DNA of 64,000 nucleotides from Megalonaias nervosa (Eukaryota > Mollusca > Bivalvia > Unionida > Unionidae), in assembly GCA_016617855.1 (NCBI GenBank), contig JAECUM010003194.1, positions 105,648 through 169,647 on the forward strand, in the 5' to 3' direction. The notes under the pieces were generated by a model, which did not search any database, was not told the DNA's origin, and saw only the letters and a list, made by a program, of their open reading frames with translations. Shown here piece by piece: positions 8,850 through 17,217 of the stretch (position 1 is the first letter of the stretch; each line of letters opens with the position of its first letter). Both the position numbers and the translations under genes were made by a program.

Positions 8850-9308
8850 ATGAATTCTGAAAATATTAATGCTATTATTTCTGCGATTGAAAAATTACAA
8901 CATGATGGTATAAAAATATCTGATGAACTTAATCCTGAAAAAATTATTTGTGATTTTGAATCATTACAACAACGAAAATTTGAAAATAAATACACACTAC
9001 CAGCCGATTACAGATTCATAAAGTTGTTTCAGCAAGCAATGTTACAGTCGCTGGCAATAGTTAAAGATACGCAGGTGAAACTATTTGCCCCCCTCGCACA
9101 CTTTATCAAAAAGATTAGATCCGAATTGTCTCACGAATACGAAACAAAAAGAATTGTGAATGCTCGTATAAGACAGTTGAGGGAGATTATGTCTGCTTGT
9201 AATGTCAGTGATGATTGTGATTGTGAAAGCGATGTCACCAGTGACTGTAGTGACGACGAAACTAACTCTGTCACCATGACTGTGGTACCAGCTAAACAAG
9301 AGGGATAA
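8850..9308 (+). CDS. unknown acidic-tailed protein, 152 aa
   Basis: An intact 152-codon frame from ATG 8850, preceded by 'aaataaatatttattatata', which can serve as TATA. The product is mostly helical by composition, with a Leu/Gln-rich middle. Its C-terminus is strongly acidic and Cys-containing (DDCDCESDV, SDCSDDE). I do not recognise a family. It stands alone between the tandem repeats and the AT-rich hairpin array, on the opposite strand to the virion cluster. An early regulatory or DNA-mimic role is only a guess. Confidence 0.6.
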   Translation: MNSENINAIISAIEKLQHDGIKISDELNPEKIICDFESLQQRKFENKYTLPADYRFIKLFQQAMLQSLAIVKDTQVKLFAPLAHFIKKIRSELSHEYETKRIVNARIRQLREIMSACNVSDDCDCESDVTSDCSDDETNSVTMTVVPAKQEG

Positions 9309-9319
9309 TTCATTTCTGA

Positions 9320-9486
9320 CTACAGTAAAAAAAAAATTTATCTATTTTGTATTTCTGATAATAATATTTAATCAGAATCAGATTTATTTTTTATTATGAT
9401 AATAATATTTACTCAGAATTAAAGTATAAGGAATAATAATAATATTTTTTATTCTGATGATAATAATAATAATATTTTTTATTCTG

Positions 9487-9540
<54 letters not shown>

Positions 9541-9800
9541 TGTCTTATTCTGATAATAATATTTACTCAGAATCAGATTATAATATTTACTCAGAATCAG
9601 ATTATAATATTTACTCAGAATCACATTTATTTTTTCTGATAATAATATTTACTCAGAATCAATTTACTCAGAATCAGATAATTATAATAATATTTCATTT
9701 TTTATTCTGATAACAATATTTACTCAGAATCAGATTATATTTACTCAGAATTAGATTTATTTATATTCTGATAATAATATTTACTCAGATTTTATTTAGA
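9320..9800. repeat. AT-rich tandem hairpin repeat array
   Basis: Many copies of 'taatatttactcagaatcag', interleaved with 'attctgataataataat'. ATTCTGA and TCAGAAT are inverted relative to one another, so each unit can fold. An (ATA)n tract (9482-9540) lies within it. The array separates the plus-strand genes from the minus-strand virion cluster. Long open frames on both strands here are low-complexity artefacts. Confidence 0.85.
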
Positions 9801-9867
9801 TAATTTATTAACATTTTTTTTGTTGTTGTTGTTCTACGATCTCACATACAGATTTATATTTAATGTT

Positions 9868-11301
9868 TCATTTCTCAAATCCAGAAGGTGTCCGATATGG
9901 TTATTAAGTCTGAAATGCATCCTTGACAATAGCGGATTAAATACATCTCAGATAAACAGGATTAATTGGTTCTGATACAATTATATATTCTGGTGGTACT
10001 TGAGGGGTAAATGAGTATAAGATGTATCCTTGTTGAGCCTGGTTAGATTTTTCAAGATCTACTTGATAACTGCCATCAATGACGTTACAAACTAGATTGA
10101 CTGCGATCGTCGATGTTATATTAACAATACCAGGTGAAATATGACGACCGCCACCGTAGGAATCGTTGTTGTTTTAGAGAATAACCGCTGGTGGTGCTAT
10201 TTTTCTCCATGATTCAAGTATTTTTGGAAAATTTTGCATGATAAGATCATTAACTGATTTTCTTAGTTCAGCAGTATCAAATCCAGGAATTATAAATGTT
10301 GGTAATTGTTCTTCTGTTATTTTGTAATAATCAAGAAATATTTGCTTTAATTTTGGTATTGTTTATGGGTAAAATTCCCCAGAAATATTTCTTAAACCAG
10401 TTGCTCCCAAAATAATAGCCCGAGTAGCAATAACCAGATCTGATACAATTTTATTTAGCTGTTGTATCGTTTCGATTATCTGTTGATTTATATCATCATT
10501 GTAATGTTGCGATAGGGAAGAAAAAAGATTTTGTAAATTACCGAGCACAAGCGTATGTTCAAGTTTAATCAAGTCGGATGTTGATTTAATAATTTTTTCA
10601 TTAACTTTCTCCCTCTCCCCCGGGCAGAAATATAAAATAATGAATGATTCAGTCTGTTAATCTTTGTACCATCATAATCTGTATGAAAATATATTTCATT
10701 ATCTGGATTTTGATTAATAAGCACAGATAAAAATAAACCTGGGTATTCTTCTCAATATTCTGGAATTTTAATAAATTTTCTTTCATCCGTAATAAAATCA
10801 GATCTTTTTGGTTCTGGTGGTCCTACATAAACTAGTGGAATACCAGACCAACCTAGCACGGATATGACTTTGATAAATATCTACAACGTAGTCGAGAGAA
10901 TTTATTTCTATCGAGGACGATAACGTTGACTCGTGAACAATAATAGCTATTTTGGATTCTTTTCCTATAATAGACTTAGTTCTGCGTTGGAACTCATCGT
11001 TGATTTGTTCTATTTGATAACTGCCCGTTGGAATGCCAACAACTTGCCAATCTGGAGTTCCATGGTTTATTTTTATACGTGAACACTAACGAGTTATTTG
11101 GGGTAACCCACCGAATGATTTCGACCTGATATTTAGCCAGCTGTAATAAACTCGTAATTGGGCTAGAGCTATTTCTTGGGCTGGAATTGCAGTTGGAAAA
11201 ACCACATTAAACTCAGGGTTAGTTGAACTCGCCGATATCATTGTGGTTCTCGACGGTGCTGTATTAGTGACGATCTGTCGTAGTTGTTCGTTCGATGACA
11301 T
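9868..11301 (-). pseudogene. unidentified Maverick protein (possible minor virion/penton-type), broken
   Basis: The start is ATG 11301 (MSSNEQLRQIV). The first frame (11301-11086) has the segment FNVVFPTAIPAQEIALAQLR then VYYSWLNI, a layout I associate with a structural protein of Maverick-like viruses but cannot name firmly. Further frames continue through 10600 (for example GTPDWQVVGIPTGSY and YVGPPEPKR). The frame 10572-10363 (LNKIVSDLVIATRAIILG) and a run ending in the TGA at 9868 complete it. Several frameshifts and stops (for example near 11090, 10600, 10363 and 10170) interrupt it. It may be one long protein or two adjacent genes. It is the last gene of the minus-strand cluster. Confidence 0.5.
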
Positions 11302-11386
11302 TATTATTGCTATTATTATTTTAAATCTGGAATTTGATCTTGATCGGATATTTTTTCGTCAAATACTTCATTGTAAATTTTTATCA

Positions 11387-11815
11387 TCATTGTGAATTCC
11401 TCATCGGATATTTACCATCACTAAGATACGACGAGAGATACGATGATAGTTTAGAATATGCTGACATCGCTGTGTGTAGTTTTATTGTATCCTCGTGTAA
11501 TTTTGTGTTTGTGCATGTAGCTATCTTCTTCGCAATAATACTTAGAATACCCGCGATAGTTGTTGAAGTCGAAACGAGGATTGTTATAACGGGCGGTGCG
11601 ATCATTGTTATTGTTGATAGCAACACACCGGCGGACGCGATGATAGCAGAAACTGAATAAACAATTATATCAATGACAACTACACGTCTGCGATATTTTT
11701 TTACTTTTACTGTATAATCGTCAACGATATTTTTAAGTTTAGTTTGCCATGTACATACTTGATTGTATCTGTAACGAAGAACGGCGATTGGACTTTGATT
11801 TGTTATACTTTTATT
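11387..11815 (-). pseudogene. membrane protein with hydrophobic hairpin, Maverick type
   Basis: The minus-strand frame ends at 11387 and is open upstream to about 11815, where no in-frame ATG is obvious, so the N-terminus may be damaged. It starts with a charged region (KVKKYRRRV), followed by two hydrophobic segments (around IIVYSVSAIIASAGVLLSTI and VITILVSTSTTIAGILSII). An amphipathic C-terminus follows (KLHEDTIKLHTAMSAYSKLS). Proteins with this basic region, two membrane segments and 'K-x-x-K-H-x-x-I' tail recur in Maverick elements; their function is unknown. Similar fragments occur in this window near 49 kb and 53.6 kb. Confidence 0.5.
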
Positions 11816-11852
11816 AAGTGATTAATTGAGGTGTTTCAGCGACAAATTCCAG

Positions 11853-12915
11853 TCACCACCAGTAAGACGCTGCGTTTAATTTTTTATCAGATGGTTCCAG
11901 TATAAATATTTCTTCGGCGTCTTTATTTAACACAATAGACACAGTACCAGAAAAATCATCGGTTGAATGATGCCATGGATATGTGGTAAATATCCTAAAT
12001 TGTGCAGAGCTGAACACGGTCAGCCTGTACACACCAGTAACTTCCGCGGTATGTCTGATATTGTTATTTTGCTGTGACCATGTTGATGATCCTGATGATA
12101 CTGTGTATACCACACTGATGATCTGTTTGTGAGGAATTTTAATCAGATTAGTTTTTTTCAACGATATCAGGAATTCCACTGACAATATCGTTGAGTTTTG
12201 TGTTAATTTAGGAGAATTTTATATCAACAACTGCTAGACTTCCAAAAATTTCATTAATGGTTCTGTTTATGTTTCTGCGAAGATTCAAAAACGTTTGTAC
12301 GTGATTAGAAAATTCAGTTCTAAATACAATCATTCCATCGTTGATTGTCGTCAACGAAGTTGTCATAGGGATGTTGCTATCGTCGACGTATTTCTTCGTT
12401 GCAGCATCAAAATCTGATTCTGGTGTTATGAGATTATTAATTCCATTGTTGTTCATGTCGAGAAATGCACGCATCATACCACCGTTAACTGATATGAACT
12501 TGGATTCTTGATCATCGACATATTTTTTTGTTACTGTGTCAGTGTCCGTGGACGGATTTCCAAGGTCGGTAATTTTGTTTTGTTTCATGACAATGTAACC
12601 AGTAAAAATATCGCCGGTTTTCTTGGCATAATTGTTGACTGAATTTCCAGAATCTTGTATTCTACCGTTTTCATCAAATACAACAATATTGTCTTTGAGC
12701 GTGTTTGCAATTCGTACAAGGATGTCTGTTAACAGGATGTTACTTGATATTAATCGTCCTTGTTAATCCTGAAAAATAACGACTTCATTGCTGTCTACAC
12801 TTGCAAGATTTAAAAGATCATCGATTTCATTCCAGAGTTGATCAAGAGTTGCATACTTGGATAAATCATCTTGCTGGGTTTTAGTTTTAGCTGATCTTCC
12901 GTAAATATCTACCAT
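11853..12915 (-). pseudogene. fiber/tail-like protein with repeated YVDD motif, broken
   Basis: It starts at ATG 12915 (MVDIYGRSAKTK), 20 bp after the protease stop. The N-terminal frame ends at a TAA at ~12763 and continues in frame to a segment with DNIVVFDENGRIQDSG. The frame 12588-12208 follows, holding two copies of a motif 'N-K/N-I-x-x-L-x-x-P...D..TKKYVDD'. This motif is typical of trimeric phage and viral fiber shafts. The frame 12185-11853 is a beta-rich C-terminal domain (VTGVYRLTVFSSAQFRIFTT), which would be the receptor-binding head by analogy. Stops or shifts near 12763 and 12190-12210 make it a pseudogene as read. The fiber assignment rests on the repeat motif and position. Confidence 0.6.
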
Positions 12916-12934
12916 TATATTTACTAATACCTGT

Positions 12935-13327
12935 TTAAAACATCGACGACGATGTATACTCGTGCACGACTTTATGAGGTGTTGTTGTTGATGATGATAC
13001 AGCATCGAGCACAGCGAGTTCTTCACGGCCATATATTGGCGGATCAGTTATCGTCTGTGTTGGTAATGTTGAATACCAGATTGGAATATTTTGCATGTTA
13101 CTAACATATTTTAAAAATTCTTTTGGTGGTGCCAACCCATACGAGTCAAAATAAACAATTCCACGTGGATCAACCCAATGAGTACCTGGACCAGAGTTTT
13201 TATCGAGATTAATGATACCTGTTTCAACATTGTTTGGTTTGTGCGGTAATTGATCACGCATAAAAACACGTCTGAAGTTTTTGATATTTAATCGCTCAAC
13301 AGCATCAAGTAAATCAAAGTTGGACAT
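12935..13327 (-). CDS. adenain-like cysteine protease, catalytic Cys not evident
   Basis: Adenovirus-type maturation protease, which cleaves capsid and core precursors. The start is taken as ATG 13327 (MSNFDLLDAVERL), because conservation begins there and it lies 8 bp after the pVI-like stop. The open frame itself extends to 13378. It has the expected order: VFMRDQLP, then the His region SGPGTHWVDPRG (catalytic His in GTHW), then YFDSYGLAPPKEFLKYV (the acidic partner region). Where adenains show a Cys-Gly-x2-Cys-Leu-like box, this frame reads IYGREELAVL without a Cys. The C-terminal Ser/Thr/His run is not family-like. It is probably damaged at the 3' end (frameshift or substitution near 13030). 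Confidence 0.8.
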   Translation of the reverse strand: MSNFDLLDAVERLNIKNFRRVFMRDQLPHKPNNVETGIINLDKNSGPGTHWVDPRGIVYFDSYGLAPPKEFLKYVSNMQNIPIWYSTLPTQTITDPPIYGREELAVLDAVSSSTTTPHKVVHEYTSSSMF

Positions 13328-13335
13328 AGGTAGAA

Positions 13336-13808
13336 TCAACGAAGTGTCCCGGGCAGTCTTAGACCTTTTTCGTACCACGAATGGGGAGTTCCTGGCAGTC
13401 TTAGACCCATTCCATTTTTTTTAGATCTTTTTATTCCTTGTCCTGTTGCTTTCTTTAATGCCATTGAAGCAGCAGTTACAACAGCATCAAGTGCAGCCGC
13501 TTTTGCAATAGCTGAGGCTGCAGCGACTATCAACGCTGGTATAGCTGCGAAAAGTGGAAATATACCACCCGTCATAGCGATATCTTTAATGGCACCCGCA
13601 GAAAGATTAAGTCGTATGCCGGTCTTTGAACGTTTGGCTTCATTGAAGTGCCTGAGTTGACGTTCTGTCAGTGATAGTTCATTTGAACCACCTGTGAGTT
13701 CTTCTTTTTTTTTAGTGATATTTTTACTCCACAGTTTTCTTTTGATACTGATTGTAGTTTTTTAAACTGACCAGGAGTCAGACTGACACTAACATGATGA
13801 TATGACAT
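13336..13808 (-). pseudogene. pVI-like hydrophobic/basic virion protein, frameshifted at A9
   Basis: It starts at ATG 13808 (MSYHHVSVSLTPGQFKK), 23 bp after the stop of the capsid gene's partner frame. The N-terminal half is basic and polar. The C-terminal half (13575-13336) has GGIFPLFAAIPALIVAAASA, an Ala-rich helix, a basic patch (KRSKKNG) and two copies of GLRLPGT. This layout resembles the adenovirus pVI/pX-like membrane-active proteins of adintoviruses and Mavericks. The two halves are out of register because of a run of nine A (T9 at ~13705-13713 on the plus strand), a single-base homopolymer shift. Otherwise the gene is open. Confidence 0.65.
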
Positions 13809-13831
13809 TTATAATATCATGAGCGATCTAA

Positions 13832-15204
13832 TTACATGGTTTCTACTGGGGCATCAATAACTCTCATGCGGCCACCAACACCTTCAAATAGCATTGTCTT
13901 ATCGCTGAGTAAAACAGCTGTTGCTCTATAATTAGCAATAGCTCCTCTTGTCACACGAGCTCGAAAGTGTATATCAACGACAGATTGCCTAAAAAAATCC
14001 AAGTGTTCCAGCGAAAAGTAATAGATCGGATATAAAGTTGTAAAATCTAGCTGTGATATTTGTAAACCAGAAAAAACTTTTTGATCACGTCCCATAAATG
14101 ACATTAAACGATGATATGCACGTGCTACATGATTTTGATCAAAATTTAATAATATATCCTCAGCTGGTTCTTGATGTCCATTTATCTTCAGTGAAATCTC
14201 AGAAACACCGAGTTTGTCAAATATCATTATACTTTGTGTTTGTGAGTTTACTCGTGCAGCATCTTGGAAAGCAACTAATATATGTCGCTGTGCAAGGACA
14301 CCTTGCTGTGATGCTATCTGCCATGTAAATAAACCATTAATTGTACTTTGAACACTGTATGTGGTCATCGTCAACCATGATAACATTTATTTACCACCTT
14401 GACTCATAAAAGAGAGTAAACGTTCTTCTTCAGGTATTGTTGGAGTCATTACTGGCATCCATAACGAAAGTTTTGTCAGAGTTACTTTACCAGCATCACC
14501 AGCAGGTCGCCAGATTGCGTCATCGTCTGTAGCCTTTCGTACGAGTTCAACTGTATGCTTGGCTCCGAAAATAACCTTTCTGAGATTTCTACAAAATCCA
14601 AAGATATGTGACAGTGGAATTACACATGAAAATCTTCTACTTCCATCTTTCAGCATTGACCGACGTGTTGCGAATCCCAAGTTGAAATTTGCATTCATTG
14701 ATATTACTGCGGGAGTTTGTGCGTCTCCTGTGGCATTTCTTATATTACCCGTAGTTATATTACTGCTTTCTGGATGATCAGTTGTATCCTTTGCAAACAT
14801 TATTGACGGACCAGCTCACCTCGAGTAATCATCGCTGTATCTTGCAAGGCCAATTATTGTTGTGGCAACATGGACGTCTTTCTGAATTGATTCAATGAGT
14901 CTTCCGTCGATGACATATGTAGCACTGTCGAACAACGCCATAATGCCATTATTTACAAAACCAACCTTAATATCAGCTCCATATTCAGTATTATCTGTTT
15001 TTAAAATTTCACCTTCTACTTCACTTCAATAAATGCTTCAGCAGGTAAGAAATATTTGCTTGTGTCCTGAACTTGCAGCTCAATTCGCCCACGCTGATTT
15101 GGCTGTCGTGCGTCATAAGAATAATATTGATAATCGTGCACCGATTCATCCTTGAGAACTGACGCATCCATGTCAAATGCGGGATTAGATACACGTTTGA
15201 ACAT
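13832..15204 (-). pseudogene. major capsid protein (double jelly-roll hexon type), frameshifted
   Basis: Builds the icosahedral shell. The N-terminus is at ATG 15204; its frame runs to 15016 (YQYYSYDARQPNQRGRIELQ, then YFLPAEAFIEVK). A middle portion lies between 15015 and 14801 (for example FVNNGIMALFDSATYVIDG). The frame 14800-14387 carries the most diagnostic block: FNLGFATRRSML, IPLSHIFGFCRNLRKVIFG, then KHTVELVRKATDDDAIWR and KVTLTKLSLWMPVMTP. The frame 14386-13832 is the C-terminal jelly roll (VSEISLKINGHQEPAEDIL, LYPIYYFSLE). Total length (~455 codons) fits Maverick capsid proteins. Breaks are near 15010, 14805 and 14387. It lies 14 bp from the minor capsid gene, as expected for a late cluster. 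Confidence 0.85.
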
Positions 15205-15218
15205 CTTTATTATGCTTA

Positions 15219-15655
15219 CTATCGTCTAACACTAAGACCACTCCCCGCTATTAGATTAGAAGTTATATTTTGTTCTTTTTCTGATAGTGGTACACCAGCC
15301 AACTCTGCTAATTTTTGATTTGCAGTTTGATTTATTATTTTACTAACATTTGCAGGCATCACTTCAGTGCTGGGTAATTTTACTGGCTGAGGTTTTCGTC
15401 GTATTAATCGTGCTAGTCTATCTTTGATTGCTGAGAATGCTTTGCTAGCAACATCACCAACAACACCAATACCTTTTTCACGAACAACGTCAATAGCTTT
15501 CATTCCCAGTTGCTTTGCAATCGGTATTGCTTTTGGGGCTATCCTTGTAAATAGACCCTGAACAACATCACCTAGTCCATCCCCTTAGATTGCTTTATAG
15601 GTTGGTAATCTCGAATTTATTACCCTGACTATTACAGGTCCGCGTTGAGCATTAT
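15219..15655 (-). pseudogene. minor capsid-like protein (Gly-rich N-terminus)
   Basis: The intact frame 15503-15219 (94 codons) reads KGIGVVGDVASKAFSAIKDR, then RLIRRKPQPVK and a helical tail. The same frame is open upstream to a TAA at ~15587. It includes GDGLGDVVQGLFTRIAPKAI, the 'G-x-G-x-x-x-x-x-G-L-F-R-x-x-P' signature I associate with the small virion protein next to the capsid gene in Mavericks. Upstream of the TAA the frame continues to ~15655 without an ATG. The TAA probably marks a nonsense mutation. It is located between the coiled-coil gene and the major capsid gene, all on the minus strand. Confidence 0.6.
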
Positions 15656-15684
15656 GTATAATAATCTTATTTTATATTGTTTCT

Positions 15685-16681
15685 TTAATCACTGAAATAA
15701 TCATCAGCGATTTCATTAATGAGGGACCGATACACATTAATATCCATGATACCGCCTGTAAATAATCTCTGACAAATAGCAGCTGCTTCATTAATGATTT
15801 CTGGAGAATTATTACTAGCTCGTTTTCCACCAATCAGAATTTCTAGTCTGTCCACATCAGCATGGATGTTATTGGGACATGGAGTAATAAGACCACTTTC
15901 AGTAGTTTCTTTCTTACTTGGTGATAATGATTCCCTCCTTCGTCTGATTTCTTCAGATTCCAAATCTTCCTCTTCTTTTTGTTTTCTTGTTCGTTCAACC
16001 TCTTCAAGTTTCGACTTCATTTTTTTTTTCTTTTTGTTTTCTTGATTGTTTAGCTTCTTCAAGATTTGACTTAATTTCCTCTTCTCTTTGTTCTCTTGCT
16101 TGTCTTACTTGTTCAATATACTCGCGTACTGTATTGTCAAAAGTATTAAAATTACCAACATCTTCCGCAGATCTGATTTGCGGAGTATCAGTAGCGATGC
16201 GATATACATCCCTAATCCAATCGGCTGATCTCATAGTTTTAACATATTCGGGTTTTACATACTTATCTCTTTCACGATAGCCATACGCGGCAATATCAAT
16301 TACTTGGTTTTTGTCCCTGATAGCGGCAATACCTTCCTCCGTAAATTTATCTATGATGCTAGTTCTAATTCTTGGCAGAGGTTGTGGCCGTTCTTCAGGT
16401 GGTGGTTGAGGAGGTTGCACGGGTGGTGGTTGAGCTGCTTGAATACGGCCAGCAGTATCGACAGGCAATGTTTCAAGAGCTTTCTGTGTTGCTTTAGCTG
16501 CTTTAACAATTTTCTTTGTTGGTTCGATAATTGGTTTAAATATTTTTTCTGCACCTTCTGCAAATTCCACCTGAGACTCCTGACGCGCTTGTAGTTGTTG
16601 TTTAACATTATTACGAAGCGCAAGATATCTTTTAATTGCCTCTAGTCGTTGTCGAGCTAGTTTAGCTGTGTGAGATTCCAT
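15685..16681 (-). pseudogene. coiled-coil virion-cluster protein, frameshifted at poly-A
   Basis: First gene of the minus-strand cluster, starting at ATG 16681 (MESHTAKLARQRLEAI), ~24 bp inside the right TIR. The first frame (225 codons) has an N-terminal helix, a Pro-rich linker (QPPPVQPPQPPPEERPQPLP) and long charged coiled coil (REQREEEIKSNLEEAKQSRK). The second frame (16062-15685) continues the coiled coil (KLEEVERTRKQKEEEDLESE) and ends in a compact domain (AAAICQRLFTGGIMDINVYR). The switch falls at the A-rich run around 16020-16062. The layout recalls accessory/core proteins of adintoviruses; function unknown. A single-base homopolymer error would explain the break. Confidence 0.7.
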
Positions 16682-16704
16682 TATTGATATAATAATGATT
16701 TAAT

Positions 16705-16951
16705 TACAGCAGCAGAGAGGGTGACAACCAACAGTGAGTGTCCGGGTACGTAAACAAATACGCATAAAAAAAAAATATAAAAAAAAGTCAGCGATAAAGT
16801 AACAAAATGAGCTAACCCAATTAGAGAAATCTCGGTCGATTAGAGGCTTCGGTTTGACGTTATTGATCTTGTATTTTCAGCTTTTGTAGGAACCTTTATT
16901 TTTCATAAATAACGGACAACCAATTAGAGTCTGTTCACCCTCTCTGCTGCT
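16705..16951 (-). repeat. Maverick right terminal inverted repeat
   Basis: Reverse complement of 1005-1247. As on the left, the inner edge 'cagcagcagagagggtgac' and the outer edge 'tcaccctctctgctgct' are inverted copies of each other, so this arm is itself bracketed by a ~17-bp inverted repeat. It contains A8-A10 tracts where the two TIRs differ in length. Confidence 0.92.
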
Positions 16952-16956
16952 ATGTC
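16952..16956. repeat. target-site duplication ATGTC, right
   Basis: Matches 1000-1004 and restores the 33-bp minisatellite phase. Confidence 0.8.
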
Positions 16957-17217
16957 TAATGTGCCTACTCTCTACATTGTTTCCATCTCTAATATATCTA
17001 CTCTCTACATTGTTTCCATGTATAATATGTCTGCCCTCTACATTGTTTCCATGTCTAACGTGTCTACTCTCTAAATTGTTTTCATGTATAATATGTCTGC
17101 GGTGTACATTATTTCTATTTCTAATATGTCTGCTCTCAACATTGTTTCGATATTTAAAATGTCTACTCTCTACATTGTTTCCATGTCTAATATGTCTACT
17201 CTCTACAGTGTTTCCAT
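16952..17217. repeat. 33-bp minisatellite, right part
   Basis: About eight further copies of the same 33-bp unit as at 300-1004, now on the other side of the Maverick. The long plus-strand open frame here is a repeat artefact. Confidence 0.95.

Larger units (their letters stand above)
1005..16951. mobile_element. Maverick/Polinton (adintovirus-like) element, 15.9 kb, degraded
   Basis: The element is bounded by ~245-bp terminal inverted repeats that begin AGCAGCAGAGAGGG, and by a 5-bp direct repeat. Its gene set is that of self-synthesising Mavericks: DDE integrase, protein-primed-type DNA polymerase B, A32/FtsK-type packaging ATPase, adenain-like protease, double-jelly-roll-type major capsid protein and minor virion proteins. 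It also has a phospholipase A2 protein, an SF1 helicase continuous with the polymerase, two HNH-type nuclease genes and a fiber-like gene. Replication genes fill the left half and virion-type genes the right half, the latter all on the minus strand. The two TIRs differ at roughly a dozen sites, and most large genes carry stops or frameshifts, so this is an old, probably immobile copy. Confidence 0.93.

Noticed and set aside
9409..9639. Tyr- and Ile-rich frames on both strands
   Set aside because: Low-complexity translation of the (ATA)n/hairpin repeat.
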